From: an uncultured Tateyamaria sp.
GTDB lineage: Bacteria > Pseudomonadota > Alphaproteobacteria > Rhodobacterales > Rhodobacteraceae
Length of the DNA stretch: 64,000 bases
NCBI RefSeq assembly: GCF_947497045.1
Contig: NZ_CANMEU010000009.1
Coordinates: 1 to 64,000 of the forward strand
Reading direction: 5' to 3'
A program made the translations under genes and the position numbers. Numbering within the stretch: the stretch's first letter is position 1; every line of letters begins with the position of its first letter. The notes under the pieces are model-generated. The model was not told the DNA's origin and did not search any database. It saw only the letters and a list, made by a program, of their open reading frames with translations. Below, in pieces: positions 42,584 to 52,609 of this stretch.

Positions 42584-43845
42584 CAGGCGGCGCGGCGCTC
42601 CTGCAAGGTGCCAAGGTCGGGGGCCTGATCGACAGGGCCATAAAGCGCCATCGCCATCGGGGCCGCACCCGCCATTTGCTCGGCAAAGCCGCGCACGTCC
42701 GCGAGGCTCACCGCATCAATCTGTGCCACAGTTTCCTCCAACCCCGGCACCCGATCCCAGATTTGCACCAGTCGCGCCAGCCGCTCCGCCCGGTTCGAGG
42801 GGCTTTCAAGACCCATCAGCAACCCGGCTTTCATCTGCACACGGGCGCGCTCGATTTCAGCCGCGCTCAGGTCGCCCGCTGCACGCTTCATCTCGTCAAT
42901 GGTGATCGTCGCCAGATCGCTGATCTGATCCGCAGAGGTGCCCGCATAGATCGTCGTCATGCCAGTATCGGCATAGGCCCCGGCCTGGGCAAAAATCGTA
43001 TAACACAGCCCCCGGTTTTCGCGGATTTCCTGAAACAGGCGGCTCGACATGCCGCCGCCCAAGGCGCTCGCGTAAATCTGCGCGGTATAGATGTCGTCAT
43101 CGCGGTAGCCCGGCGATTCAAATGCGAGCGCGAAATGGGCCTGCTCCAGCGTCTTGGTCTGGCGCACTTCACCCCCCGAGAACCGCGCATTGTCGGCAAT
43201 CAACACGGGGCGCGGCTTGAGATGGCCGAACTGCTCTTCGGCAAGCCGCACAATGGCGTCGTGATCAACGGCACCTGCCGCCGACAGGATCATCTGTTCT
43301 GGGCCATAGTGCTGACCGATAAAGCGCGACAGGTCTTCGCGGCCAAAGGCCGACACCCGTTCGGATGGGCCAAGGATGGTGCGCCCGAGGGGCTGCTCGG
43401 GGTAGGCGCGTTCCTGCAACCAGTCAAAGATCACATCGTCCGGTGTGTCCAGCGCCTGCCCGATCTCTTGCAGGATCACGCCGCGCTCAGTCTCGATCTC
43501 GGCCTGATCAAAGGTCGGGTTCAACAGGATGTCCGAAATCACATCCATCGCCAGCGGCACATCGTTCTGCAACACCCGTGCATAGTAAGCGGTCACTTCG
43601 CGGCTGGTATAGGCGTTGATATAACCTCCCACATCCTCGATTGCCTCGGCAATCTGAAGGGCCGTGCGCCGCTTGGTGCCTTTGAACGCCATATGCTCAA
43701 GAAAATGCGCGATGCCGTTCTGTTCGGGCGCTTCGTGGCGCGCGCCTGCGCCGACCCACACCCCGACAGAGGCCGAGGCAAGCCCCGGCATATCCTCGGT
43801 CACGATACGAAATCCGTTGGAAAGGCGATGTGTGCGTGTTGTCAA
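42583..43845 (-). CDS. M16-family zinc peptidase (mitochondrial processing peptidase-like)
   Basis: About 420 residues. The inverted zinc motif HxxEH is in GIAHFLEHMAFKGTKRRTAL, with the distal Glu in EIETERGVILQEIGQ, and the C-terminal half is the second M16 domain. The start is uncertain: the TTG at 43845 begins LTTRTHRLSNGFRIV, which lines up with the usual start of this family, while an ATG at 43908 would overlap thrC. Position after thrC is typical for Rhodobacterales. Its natural substrates in bacteria are unknown. Confidence 0.9.
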   Translation of the reverse strand: MTTRTHRLSNGFRIVTEDMPGLASASVGVWVGAGARHEAPEQNGIAHFLEHMAFKGTKRRTALQIAEAIEDVGGYINAYTSREVTAYYARVLQNDVPLAMDVISDILLNPTFDQAEIETERGVILQEIGQALDTPDDVIFDWLQERAYPEQPLGRTILGPSERVSAFGREDLSRFIGQHYGPEQMILSAAGAVDHDAIVRLAEEQFGHLKPRPVLIADNARFSGGEVRQTKTLEQAHFALAFESPGYRDDDIYTAQIYASALGGGMSSRLFQEIRENRGLCYTIFAQAGAYADTGMTTIYAGTSADQISDLATITIDEMKRAAGDLSAAEIERARVQMKAGLLMGLESPSNRAERLARLVQIWDRVPGLEETVAQIDAVSLADVRGFAEQMAGAAPMAMALYGPVDQAPDLGTLQERRAA

Positions 43846-43864
43846 TTCGGTCTCACAACTTGGG

Positions 43865-45253
43865 TCAGGATGCGCGATGCGCAATGATGTGGGCCTTGAG
43901 TGCGGCAAGATCGTTGGGCACTCGCGTCAGCCGTTCGGCGCGTTCATACAGGTCCGCCATGCGCGGGGGAAGGGGGGGGCGTATGCCGGTAGCCGCCTCG
44001 ACCGCATCGGGGAACTTGGCGGGGTGCGCAGTGGCAAGGGTGATCATCGGGGTCCCCGCCGTGCGCACCGCTTCGGCCACATGCACGCCAACAGCAGAGT
44101 GCGGGCACAGCAATTCGCCACTGGCCTTGAGGGAGGCTGCGATCTGCGCGCTGGTTTCTGTCTCGGACACCCGGTCCGAGTCAAAGTGGTCCTGCAAGGC
44201 CTGCATCGCACCCTGACTGACGTCGAACCCGCCCGCCTTCAACTCATCCATCAACTGCGCGATGGCCCCGCCATCCCGGTCATATGCGTCAAACAAGGCC
44301 CGCTCAAAATTCGACGACACCTGAATGTCCATCGACGGGCTGATCGACGGAATCGTGTCGCCCTTGTGATAGCCCTGCCCGCTCAGACAGCGATGCAGGA
44401 TGTCGTTCTGGTTCGTCGCCACCACCAGCCGGTCGATGGGCAAGCCCATCCGCTTGGCGATGTAGCCTGCGAAGATGTCGCCGAAATTGCCAGTGGGCAC
44501 CGTAAAGCTGACCGCACGATGCGGCGTGCCAAGGCTCACGGCGGACGAGAAATAATAGACCACCTGCGCCAGCACCCGCGCCCAGTTGATCGAATTCACA
44601 CCTGCAAGGCCAACCCCGTCGCGGAACTCAAAATCGTTGAACATGTCCTTGAGGCGGGCCTGACAGTCGTCGAAATCCCCGTCAAGCGCGACGGCATGCA
44701 CATTGTCCTCGATCGGGGTGGTCATCTGGCGGCGCTGCACTTCGCTGATGCGGCCATGGGGGTAGAGGATGAACACATCCACATTGCTCAGACCCCGGAA
44801 CGCCTCGATCGCCGCCGATCCGGTGTCGCCCGAGGTTGCACCCACGATCGTCACCCGGTCGCCGCGCCGCTTGAGGGCCGTCTGGAACAACTGCCCGATG
44901 AGTTGCATGGCGAAGTCCTTGAACGCCAGCGTCGGCCCATGGAACAGCTCAAGCAGGAAGTGCCCCTGATCGAGTTGGACAAGAGGCGCACGGGCCGCAT
45001 GGCCGAAACCTTCGTAGGCGCGGGCGATACAGCTGCGCACTTCGCCATCTGTGAACGTCTCGCCGATAAAGGGGCGCATGACGGTATAGGCAATCTGCTC
45101 GTAGCTTTGCCCCTCCATCGCGGCGATGGTGGCGTGATCCAGTGCCGGCACCGTCTCGGGCACATAGAGGCCGCCGTCACGGGCGAGCCCTGTCAGCATC
45201 GTATCCTCAAAGGTCAGCGCAGGGGCCTGGCCACGGGTCGAGATATAGCGCAT
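43865..45253 (-). CDS. thrC: Threonine synthase
   Basis: A 462-residue PLP enzyme that makes threonine from O-phosphohomoserine. It begins MRYISTRGQAPALTFEDTML, holds the PLP Lys in FHGPTLAFKDFAMQLIGQ, and continues with IVGATSGDTGSAAIEAFRG and PTGNFGDIFAGYIAKRMG. It lies three bases after SURF1. The long antisense frame opposite is a shadow. Grouping with the oxidase genes is positional and common in this order, not functional. Confidence 0.95.
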   Translation of the reverse strand: MRYISTRGQAPALTFEDTMLTGLARDGGLYVPETVPALDHATIAAMEGQSYEQIAYTVMRPFIGETFTDGEVRSCIARAYEGFGHAARAPLVQLDQGHFLLELFHGPTLAFKDFAMQLIGQLFQTALKRRGDRVTIVGATSGDTGSAAIEAFRGLSNVDVFILYPHGRISEVQRRQMTTPIEDNVHAVALDGDFDDCQARLKDMFNDFEFRDGVGLAGVNSINWARVLAQVVYYFSSAVSLGTPHRAVSFTVPTGNFGDIFAGYIAKRMGLPIDRLVVATNQNDILHRCLSGQGYHKGDTIPSISPSMDIQVSSNFERALFDAYDRDGGAIAQLMDELKAGGFDVSQGAMQALQDHFDSDRVSETETSAQIAASLKASGELLCPHSAVGVHVAEAVRTAGTPMITLATAHPAKFPDAVEAATGIRPPLPPRMADLYERAERLTRVPNDLAALKAHIIAHRAS

Positions 45254-45256
45254 CGG

Positions 45257-45940
45257 TCAGTCTTTCGGATCGGGTGCGCGCACGGAGCGGCGCACGAAAT
45301 AGGTGGTCATCGCCAGCCAGATCGCCGCCAGCGAAAACCACGTGATGGCGTATTGCAGGTGATCGTTGGGAATGCCAGCGGTGTCTACGGGCCAGGGCGT
45401 CACGCCAAGGTCGATTTCAGGTGCCGCGCGCAGCACAACCAGAACGGGTCGGGTGTTCAAGGCCTCGGCCATTGCGGGCACATCGCGGGCGAACCACGTG
45501 TTGTCTGCCAGATCAGGCGGCGGGGTCAGCCCGTCCGCCTCGATCGGGGCATCAAGGTTACCAGTCAGGGTAAGGCGTACCTGTGGTGCGCCCATCACGG
45601 GGGCGGACACAGGCGACCAGCCGGTGTCGATCAATACGGGCGCTGCGCCTTCGGGGGTGAAAGGACGGATGATGCGATAGACGGGACCGATGTTGCGGCG
45701 CGAAGCCAGCATGCGGATGTGCCCCTCTCCGAATGTGCCCGACAGGGTGACGGGTGCATAACGGCGAAACTGCGGATCAAAGGCCGCCTCAAGCGGGACA
45801 GGATGCGCAGCAATCTCCACCTCGATCCGGGCGAGCAGGTCCTGTTTCCACGCGAGGCGCTGCACCTGCCACACCCCAAGGCTGACCAGAATACCCGTCC
45901 CGATCACCCCGACTGTCAGAAAGAACCACAGGCGTCGCAT
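45257..45940 (-). CDS. SURF1-family cytochrome oxidase assembly protein
   Basis: A 227-residue SURF1 protein with two membrane helices, one near the N-terminus (FFLTVGVIGTGILVSLGVWQ) and one near the C-terminus (NDHLQYAITWFSLAAIWLAM). The periplasmic domain holds FDPQFRRYAPVTLSGTF, IRPFTPEGAAPVLIDTGWSP. SURF1 helps insert haem a into subunit I. It lies between ctaE and thrC. A strong hairpin separates it from ctaE, so it may be expressed at a lower level. Confidence 0.93.
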   Translation of the reverse strand: MRRLWFFLTVGVIGTGILVSLGVWQVQRLAWKQDLLARIEVEIAAHPVPLEAAFDPQFRRYAPVTLSGTFGEGHIRMLASRRNIGPVYRIIRPFTPEGAAPVLIDTGWSPVSAPVMGAPQVRLTLTGNLDAPIEADGLTPPPDLADNTWFARDVPAMAEALNTRPVLVVLRAAPEIDLGVTPWPVDTAGIPNDHLQYAITWFSLAAIWLAMTTYFVRRSVRAPDPKD

Positions 45941-45966
45941 CGCCGCATATCCGCATTAAGACGTGA

Positions 45967-45994
45967 AAAGCGCGCGAGGACACTCGCGCGCTTT
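45967..45994 (-). terminator. Perfect 12-base hairpin after ctaE
   Basis: AAAGCGCGCGAG and CTCGCGCGCTTT pair perfectly around a four-base loop. On the minus strand the stem ends in TTTT. It sits between ctaE and the SURF1 gene and probably attenuates transcription there. Confidence 0.75.
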
Positions 45995-46019
45995 GAAGGA
46001 GGATCTAAGGGCACGCCGC

Positions 46020-46874
46020 TTAGTGCGCTCCGGGCATCTGACCCACACCCCAGATGTACACGGCGAGGAACAGGAACAGCCACACCACATCCACAAAGTG
46101 CCAGTACCATGCGGCGGCTTCAAACCCGATATGCTTGTCCTCGGTGAAGTGACCCTTCATCGCACGCAGCAGGCACACGAACAGAAAGATGGTCCCGATG
46201 ATCACATGCGCGCCGTGAAAGCCCGTCGCCATAAAGAAGTTGGAGAAGAACTTGTCGCCGCCAAATTCCCAGCCCTGATAAAGCAGGTAGGAATATTCAT
46301 AGGCCTGAAGAACCGTAAAGAACACGCCCAGCACAACCGCCAGCGCCAGCCCGTTGACCACATCCTTGCGCGCGCCGCCATGGACAAGCGCGTGGTGTGC
46401 CCATGTGACCGCACAGCCCGACAAAAGCAGGATCAGCGTGTTGATCAGTGGCAGGTGAAACGCATCCACATGATAGATTTCGGGCTGCACATATGAGGTA
46501 CCGACATATTCGCTCATCGGGTACATGGCGTGTTTGAAGAACGACCAGAACCACGCCGCAAAGAACATGACTTCGGACATGATGAACAGGATGAAGCCGT
46601 AACGCAGGCCGATGCGCACGACAGGCGTGTGATCGCCGATGCGGCTTTCGGCCACCACGTCAGCCCACCAGCCGAACATCACGTAAAGGACCGCAACGAA
46701 CCCCATCAGGAACAGCCATGGGCCACTCAACTCGATGGATTTGAAAAAGATGGTCATGCCACCCGACATCCACGCCACCGCGCCGAACAGCATGGTAAAC
46801 CCGGCCAACGCGCCAAGCAGCGGCCAGGTCGACGGGGCCAGAATGTGATAGTCGTGATCTTTTGCGTGGGCCAT
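46020..46874 (-). CDS. ctaE: Cytochrome c oxidase subunit III
   Basis: A 284-residue subunit with seven membrane helices. It starts [20 protein letters not shown] and holds [16 protein letters not shown] and [20 protein letters not shown] with [20 protein letters not shown]. It supports the aa3 oxidase core encoded by ctaC here and a subunit I gene not in the window. It lies 11 bases after ctaG. The expected nearby genes for haem O synthesis and copper insertion are all present upstream. Confidence 0.96.
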   Translation of the reverse strand: MAHAKDHDYHILAPSTWPLLGALAGFTMLFGAVAWMSGGMTIFFKSIELSGPWLFLMGFVAVLYVMFGWWADVVAESRIGDHTPVVRIGLRYGFILFIMSEVMFFAAWFWSFFKHAMYPMSEYVGTSYVQPEIYHVDAFHLPLINTLILLLSGCAVTWAHHALVHGGARKDVVNGLALAVVLGVFFTVLQAYEYSYLLYQGWEFGGDKFFSNFFMATGFHGAHVIIGTIFLFVCLLRAMKGHFTEDKHIGFEAAAWYWHFVDVVWLFLFLAVYIWGVGQMPGAH

Positions 46875-46885
46875 GCTGGCGTCCC

Positions 46886-47482
46886 TCAGTTCAGGTTGGT
46901 GTCTGTGTCCTGCGCCACAGCGGCATAGCCGTCAGGCAGGTCAATTTCGTAAAATGTATAGCTCAAGGTGATCGAGTGCACGTATTTTGCGTCGCGGTCG
47001 GTCACTATTTCGGGGTCCACATAGAAGGTTACGGGCATCTGCACCCGCTCGCCGGGGGCCAGAACCTGCTCTTCGAAGCAGAAACAGTCGATCTTGGAAA
47101 AGAACCCGCCCGCCTCGTAAGGGGCCACGTTGTAGCTGGCAGACCCTGCCACGGGTTTGTCGGTGGGATTGTAGGCCTCATAGAAAGCCAGCCCGGTCTC
47201 GCCGATCCGCAATTCCATCTCGCGCACGGTGGGGGTGAACTGCCACGGCATGTTGCGTTCCAGCGAGGCGTCAAAACGCACCTTGATTGTCTGATCCAGG
47301 ATCTCGTCGCTGGCCACCTCACTGACACCTGTGGTGCCACCAAAGCCCGTAACCCGGCAGAACCAGTCGTAAAATGGCACCGACGCCCAGGCCAGCCCGC
47401 CCATCACGACCACAAGGCTCAGCGTTTGAGCGACGGTTTTCTGCGGCCCGGACAGCTTATGGAAACCCGGCAGACGCATCAT
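46886..47482 (-). CDS. ctaG: Cytochrome c oxidase assembly protein CtaG (Cox11)
   Basis: A 198-residue copper chaperone with one N-terminal membrane helix ([20 protein letters not shown]), [20 protein letters not shown] and the copper-binding cysteines in [19 protein letters not shown]. It delivers copper to CuB of subunit I. It begins inside the stop codon of the small upstream gene (ATGA). Confidence 0.95.
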   Translation of the reverse strand: MMRLPGFHKLSGPQKTVAQTLSLVVVMGGLAWASVPFYDWFCRVTGFGGTTGVSEVASDEILDQTIKVRFDASLERNMPWQFTPTVREMELRIGETGLAFYEAYNPTDKPVAGSASYNVAPYEAGGFFSKIDCFCFEEQVLAPGERVQMPVTFYVDPEIVTDRDAKYVHSITLSYTFYEIDLPDGYAAVAQDTDTNLN

Positions 47483-47640
47483 TGGCCCTCCTCGATCCGG
47501 GGCATTTCGAAATCACCGCCTGTGATTTTCACGAAGGTCAGGGCAAGGATCAGCACAACAAAGCCACCCAGCATCATGCCCACGCCAACATTGCGCCCTT
47601 TGCGGCGCTGGTGAATTTCATGTTCAGCCTTGATGCTCAT
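47479..47640 (-). CDS. Small single-helix cytochrome oxidase assembly protein (CtaF-like)
   Basis: A 53-residue protein with a basic N-terminal segment (HEIHQRRKGRNVGVG), one membrane helix (MMLGGFVVLILALTFVKITG) and an acidic tail. Its place between ctaB and ctaG, with four-base overlaps on both sides, is the position of the short CoxF/CtaF-like gene in alphaproteobacterial oxidase operons. The longer frame upstream belongs to ctaB. Its exact role is unknown; assembly is inferred from position. Confidence 0.82.
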   Translation of the reverse strand: MSIKAEHEIHQRRKGRNVGVGMMLGGFVVLILALTFVKITGGDFEMPRIEEGQ

Positions 47641-48575
47641 GCCCAGATTCCCCATGCGGCAGGCAACAACGCCTCGGCCAGAATAGCGCCAAAATGCGCA
47701 AACAGATACCACAGCGACAGGCGGAAAAACGACTTTTCGACCTTGTACCCATCCGCTTCGGCCTGCACCTCGTTCCGGCACCAGATGTCATAGGCCCCCT
47801 TGAGGAACAGTGCGTTCAGGACCACAGCCACGGCCAGATAAACCGGCCCGCCAATTGAGGTAAACGCCGTGCCCACCGCCAGCAGCGCCAACGGCACCGT
47901 ATAGGCCAGCACATGGGCCCGCGTCGATTTGCGCCCGTGGGTCACGGTCAGCATGGGTACGCCCGCATTGTGGTAATCTTCCTTCATAAACAGCGCCAGC
48001 GCCCAGAAATGGGGCGGCGTCCACATGAAGATCAGCGCAAACATCAGCCACGCCTCGACCGACATGGACCCGGTCGCAATGACCCATCCGATCACGGGCG
48101 GGAACGCACCCGCAGCGCCGCCGATCACGATGTTCTGCGGCGTCCAGCGCTTCAGCCACATCGAATAGATGACCACATAGAAGAAGATGGTGAAGGCAAG
48201 CAGTGCGGCAGCCAGCAGGTTCGCACTCAGCGCCAGCATCATCACCGACAGACCCGACAGGGCAAAGCCCAGCACCTTGGCCTCGTCCGCTGTGACCTTG
48301 CCCGCGGGCACGGGACGCTTGGCGGTCCGGGTCATCACACCATCAATATCAGCATCCCACCACATGTTCAGCGCACCAGAGGCCCCTGCCCCGATGGCTA
48401 CGAACAGGATCGACGCAAAGCCGATCACCGGATGCACGCTGATGGGAGCGGCCAAAAGGCCAACCAGCGCAGTGAACACAACCAGTTGCATCACACGCGG
48501 CTTCATCAACGCAAAATAATCGCCCAGGGACGCTTCAGTCTCTTGCTGTTGCGGCTGATAGCTGATGTCGGTCAT
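47637..48575 (-). CDS. ctaB: Protohaem IX farnesyltransferase (haem O synthase)
   Basis: A 312-residue UbiA-family enzyme with about eight membrane helices. The first Asp-rich prenyl site is NMWWDADIDGVMTRTAKRPV, and the second is KEDYHNAGVPMLTVTHG. It adds a farnesyl group to haem B for haem A. The ATG at 48575 is chosen (a CAGGAT lies just upstream), with an in-frame ATG two codons earlier as an alternative. Confidence 0.95.
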   Translation of the reverse strand: MTDISYQPQQQETEASLGDYFALMKPRVMQLVVFTALVGLLAAPISVHPVIGFASILFVAIGAGASGALNMWWDADIDGVMTRTAKRPVPAGKVTADEAKVLGFALSGLSVMMLALSANLLAAALLAFTIFFYVVIYSMWLKRWTPQNIVIGGAAGAFPPVIGWVIATGSMSVEAWLMFALIFMWTPPHFWALALFMKEDYHNAGVPMLTVTHGRKSTRAHVLAYTVPLALLAVGTAFTSIGGPVYLAVAVVLNALFLKGAYDIWCRNEVQAEADGYKVEKSFFRLSLWYLFAHFGAILAEALLPAAWGIWA

Positions 48576-48636
48576 CTGCATCCTGCGGGTTGGGGTGGTT
48601 TGGTAAGGCGGAGGTGTCCTCCGCCCCACTCACATC

Positions 48637-49518
48637 TCAGTTCGAGGCGACGTTGAAGGACTGCGGCACGCCGGCAAACTCGGCTTTGGCCTCTGCAAGC
48701 CAAGCGGCATATGCCTCTTCAGACACAACCTTGACCGTGATGGGCATATAGGCGTGGGCAATCCCGCACAGTTCGGAACACTGTCCAAAATAGATGCCTT
48801 CCTTCTCGGCCTTGAACCACAATTCCGCCAGACGTCCGGGAACCGCATCCTGCTTGACCCCGAAGGCCGGGATGGTCCAGGCGTGGATCACGTCGGCACC
48901 CGTCACCTGCACAACCACAGTCTTGTTGACCGGGATCACAACGGCATTGTCAGTGGCCAGCAGGAAGTCTTCGCGCGCATAGCCCGCTTCAACCAATGCC
49001 TCTTCGGTTTCGGGGGTCAGCGAGTTGTCCCCACCGGTGGCGGGCGCGCCGATCATGTAGCTGTCAAAGCCAAAGCCCTCGTCCACATATTCATAGCCCC
49101 AGAACCACTGGTAACCGGTCGCCTTGATGGTCACATCCGCTTCGGGAATTTCCTGTTGGTGGAACAGCGTCGGCAGCGAGAATGCACCGATAAACACAAG
49201 GATCACGATCGGAATGACCGTCCACGCAATCTCAACCGGCGTGTTGTGGGTAAAGTTGGCCGGGTTCGGGTTCCGTTTCGCGTTATAGCGGATCACGACC
49301 CATGCCATCAGCGCGGTCACGAACAGAGTGATGACCGTAATGATCACCAAGATCATGCCGTCCAGCCATTGCAGGCGGCGGGCCACCTCGGTCGCAGCAG
49401 GCTGAAAGCCCATCGCGCCATCCACGGGGCGCCCGATCACTTCAAGCCCGTCTTGGGCCCAAGCCGGGGCAGCAGCAAGAGCGCTGAGCACGCCCGAAAT
49501 AGAAAGAAGCTTTTTCAT
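48637..49518 (-). CDS. ctaC: Cytochrome c oxidase subunit II
   Basis: A 293-residue subunit II. It has a signal peptide (LSISGVLSALAAAPAWAQ), two membrane helices, the Trp-rich KATGYQWFWGYEYVDE, and a C-terminal CuA site with ligands in YFGQCSELCGIAHAYMPI (two Cys, His, Met) and in HAWTIPAFGVKQDAVPGR. It accepts electrons from cytochrome c. It is the first gene of the oxidase cluster on this strand and divergent from tldD. Subunit I is not in the window. Confidence 0.96.
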   Translation of the reverse strand: MKKLLSISGVLSALAAAPAWAQDGLEVIGRPVDGAMGFQPAATEVARRLQWLDGMILVIITVITLFVTALMAWVVIRYNAKRNPNPANFTHNTPVEIAWTVIPIVILVFIGAFSLPTLFHQQEIPEADVTIKATGYQWFWGYEYVDEGFGFDSYMIGAPATGGDNSLTPETEEALVEAGYAREDFLLATDNAVVIPVNKTVVVQVTGADVIHAWTIPAFGVKQDAVPGRLAELWFKAEKEGIYFGQCSELCGIAHAYMPITVKVVSEEAYAAWLAEAKAEFAGVPQSFNVASN

Positions 49519-49702
49519 CTGGTCGTCCTGATCTTGATGGATCGCTGATCGGTCCATGGGGGCTCGTACACGCACTGCCGGTTGCCACCCGTTGTATTGT
49601 CGCGACTTACAATCATATCTTTATCCCAAGATAAAGACTTAAGAGGCGCGTCAAACGGACGCTCACCCGCATTTTCAGGCCCCCGGCCGACAGGAGACAC
49701 CG

Positions 49703-51124
49703 ATGACTGACGCCCCCTTTGCGCCACTGGAAACCGAAATCGACCGAGATGTGGCGCTGGACGTGCTGCGCGGTGCGACGGCGGGGGCGGATGACGGAGA
49801 GTTGTTCTTTGAACGCCGCCGCTCGGAATCGCTGGTATATGATGACGGGCGGCTCAAAACAGCCAGCTATGATGCGGCACAAGGCTTTGGTCTGCGGGCC
49901 GTCCGCGGGGAAGTGGCCGGGTATGCGCATTCCACAGAGATCACTGAATCCGCTTTGCGCCGCGCGGCAGACACCGCACGTCTGGCTGTGGGGTCCGGTG
50001 GCGGCACGCTGGCAGACGCGCCCCAAGCCACCAACCGCCACCTTTATACTGCCGACGATCCGATTGCCGGGGCCAGCTTCGCGGTCAAGCTCGACACCCT
50101 CAAGGAGATCGACACTTTCCTGCGCGACCTTGATTCGCGGGTGGTGCAGGTGTCGGCCTCGATCGGGGCCTCCCTGCAAGAGATTGAAATTCTGCGCCCC
50201 GATGGGCTGTCGGTGCGCGACATCCGCCCCATGACCCGACTGAACATCTCGGTCATCGTGGAACAGGACGGACGGCGCGAAAGCGGCACGGCGGGCGGCG
50301 GCGGACGGGTCGGCCTTGACGGGCTGATGCTGCCCGCTGACTGGCAGGCCAAGGCGCGCGAGGCCCTGCGGGTGGCCGTCGTGAACCTTGACGCAGTCCC
50401 CGCCCCGGCAGGCGTGATGGACGTGGTCCTTGGCCCCGGCTGGCCCGGCATCCTGCTGCACGAAGCCATAGGCCACGGGCTTGAGGGGGATTTCAACCGC
50501 AAGGGCAGTTCCGCCTTTGCCGGGCTGATGGGCCAGCGGATCGCCGCAAAAGGCGTCACGGTGCTGGATGACGGCACCATTCCCGACCGGCGCGGCTCGA
50601 TCTCGGTCGATGACGAGGGGACACCATCCGCCACGAACACTCTGATCGAGGACGGCGTGCTGGTCGGTTACATGCAGGACCGTCAGAACGCCCGACTGAT
50701 GGGCGTGCCCGCCACCGGCAACGGACGGCGGCAAAGCTATGCCCACGCGCCCATGCCGCGCATGACAAACACGTATATGTTGGGCGGTGACAGCGCCCCC
50801 GAGGATATCGTGGCCGACCTCAGGGACGGGATCTATGCGGTGGGCTTTGGTGGCGGGCAGGTTGACATCACCAATGGCAAGTTCGTGTTTTCCTGCACCG
50901 AAGCCTATCGGGTCGAGAACGGCCAGGTCGGCGCGCCGGTCAAGGGCGCGACCCTGATCGGGGACGGGGCAACGGCGCTGAAGCACATCCACGGCATCGG
51001 CAACGACATGGCGCTTGATCCCGGCATGGGCAATTGCGGCAAGGCGGGTCAGTGGGTGCCGGTGGGCGTGGGCCAGCCGACCCTGATGATCGGCGGATTG
51101 ACGGTGGGCGGATCAGCCGCCTGA
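49703..51124 (+). CDS. tldD: Metalloprotease TldD
   Basis: A 473-residue TldD-family peptidase. The zinc motif HExxxH is in ILLHEAIGHGLEGDFNRKGS, with YDDGRLKTASYDAAQGFGLR in the N-terminal domain and MQDRQNARLMGVPATGNGR in the C-terminal part. TldD works with TldE/PmbA to degrade unfolded peptides and mature some natural products; no tldE is in the window. A CAGGAGA ribosome site precedes the ATG. Confidence 0.94.
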   Translation: MTDAPFAPLETEIDRDVALDVLRGATAGADDGELFFERRRSESLVYDDGRLKTASYDAAQGFGLRAVRGEVAGYAHSTEITESALRRAADTARLAVGSGGGTLADAPQATNRHLYTADDPIAGASFAVKLDTLKEIDTFLRDLDSRVVQVSASIGASLQEIEILRPDGLSVRDIRPMTRLNISVIVEQDGRRESGTAGGGGRVGLDGLMLPADWQAKAREALRVAVVNLDAVPAPAGVMDVVLGPGWPGILLHEAIGHGLEGDFNRKGSSAFAGLMGQRIAAKGVTVLDDGTIPDRRGSISVDDEGTPSATNTLIEDGVLVGYMQDRQNARLMGVPATGNGRRQSYAHAPMPRMTNTYMLGGDSAPEDIVADLRDGIYAVGFGGGQVDITNGKFVFSCTEAYRVENGQVGAPVKGATLIGDGATALKHIHGIGNDMALDPGMGNCGKAGQWVPVGVGQPTLMIGGLTVGGSAA

Positions 51125-51360
51125 GGCGGGCGATTCTGTTTCAGTCCGGTTGAGAACCAGAAACGGTGCCAGACCCTCGCTATATCTGGGGAGGCGCGGG
51201 TGTGCCCATGGGTTTTCACTTTGTTCTGCGTTGGTTTTTGACCGGATTTTTCCTTTTAGAATCAGCTGGAGGCAGAGTTGTCTCGCATTGAGTCGCCTAT
51301 GTTCATGCGTTGTTAACCTTGCTGATTCTACAACAGGGACAGCAACAGACGGAGCCTCGG

Positions 51361-52509
51361 ATGACTGAAAGGGATACCCATCCTTCTTCCACTCACCCCC
51401 CACTCCCACCCACCTCGGAAGACGACCAGTTTTCGCGTCTTCGTCTGTTGCGGTCACGCCGGGTCGGCATTGCGACGTATCAACGTCTGCTGATTGAACA
51501 CGGCACCGCGCAAAATGCGCTGGCCGCGCTACCTGAGGTAGCGCGTGCCGCCGGCGTTTCATCCTATCAGGTTTGTCCCGAAGGGGTCATTCACGGCGAA
51601 CTCAAAGCCGCCCGTGCCGCAGGCGCACGCCTTGTGGCTCAAGGATCGCCCCACTACCCCGCTGCCCTGAACGACCTCAAGGATGCACCGCCCTTCCTGT
51701 GGGTGATCGGTGATATCGCCCTGCTGCACAAACCCATGATCGCCATGGTGGGCGCGCGCAACGCATCCTCTCTTGGCACCCGGATGGCGCGCGCCCTGGC
51801 GCGTGACCTGGGGGCGGCGGGTCATGTTGTGGTGTCCGGCCTTGCGCGCGGCATTGACGCAGCGGCCCATCTGGCCGCGCTCGACACAGGCACAATCGCC
51901 GTGCAGGCGGGCGGCGTCGATACGATATACCCTGCGGAAAATGCCGAACTCGCCCAGAACATCGGCGCGCGCGGTCTGCGCATCAGCGAGCAACCCATGG
52001 GGCTGCAACCCATGGCGCGCCACTTCCCGGCGCGTAACCGGATCATTTCGGGCCTTGGCGCGGCGACGGTCGTGGTCGAGGCCGCGGCCAAATCCGGCAG
52101 CCTGATCACCGCGCGCGACGCGCTTGATCTGGGCCGTGACGTGCTGGCGGTGCCGGGGCATCCAATGGATGCGCGTGCCTCGGGATGCAACATGCTGATC
52201 CGGGATGGCGCGACCCTTGTGCGCGATGCAAATGACGTGATCGAAGCACTTGCGCCCCTCGCCCCTGCCGCCCCCGAATTGCCACTGGTCCCACCACACG
52301 CTCCGCAGCCTGACACGCGATCCCTGCGCCAGACGGCGGACCTGCACCGCCAGATATTGTCGCGCCTGGGCCCCTCACCGCTGGCCGAAGATCAACTGAT
52401 CCGCGACCTTGGCGCACCCACGGCCACGATCACTCCGGCACTGGTCGAACTGGAACTGGATGGCAGCATTGATCGCGCCCCCGGCGGCCTGCTGACCCGC
52501 GCCAGTTAG
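51361..52509 (+). CDS. dprA: DNA-processing protein DprA
   Basis: A 382-residue DprA. The N-terminal SAM-like domain is followed by a Rossmann fold (MVGARNASSLGTRMARALA, VVSGLARGIDAAAHLAAL, FPARNRIISGLGAATVVVEA) and a C-terminal winged helix (LGPSPLAEDQLIRDLGAPT). It loads RecA onto incoming single-stranded DNA and is needed for natural transformation and for gene transfer agent uptake in this order. The ATG at 51361 is preferred over upstream codons. The 236 bases before it hold no clear gene. Confidence 0.93.
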   Translation: MTERDTHPSSTHPPLPPTSEDDQFSRLRLLRSRRVGIATYQRLLIEHGTAQNALAALPEVARAAGVSSYQVCPEGVIHGELKAARAAGARLVAQGSPHYPAALNDLKDAPPFLWVIGDIALLHKPMIAMVGARNASSLGTRMARALARDLGAAGHVVVSGLARGIDAAAHLAALDTGTIAVQAGGVDTIYPAENAELAQNIGARGLRISEQPMGLQPMARHFPARNRIISGLGAATVVVEAAAKSGSLITARDALDLGRDVLAVPGHPMDARASGCNMLIRDGATLVRDANDVIEALAPLAPAAPELPLVPPHAPQPDTRSLRQTADLHRQILSRLGPSPLAEDQLIRDLGAPTATITPALVELELDGSIDRAPGGLLTRAS

Positions 52510-52609
52510 GCGCACCCGATTGAGGGTCGGTTGACAATCGCCGCTTGCACCCCACATCTTGCGCCGCCATAGAGCACACATATGTCCCCGTCCGAGGTAG
52601 CCCCCGTAA

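Noticed and set aside
43664-46147. 827-codon plus-strand open frame
   Set aside because: Antisense of M16 peptidase, thrC and SURF1, three clear genes; an artefact of high GC content.
49613-50992. 459-codon minus-strand frame
   Set aside because: Antisense shadow of tldD, which carries the HExxxH motif.
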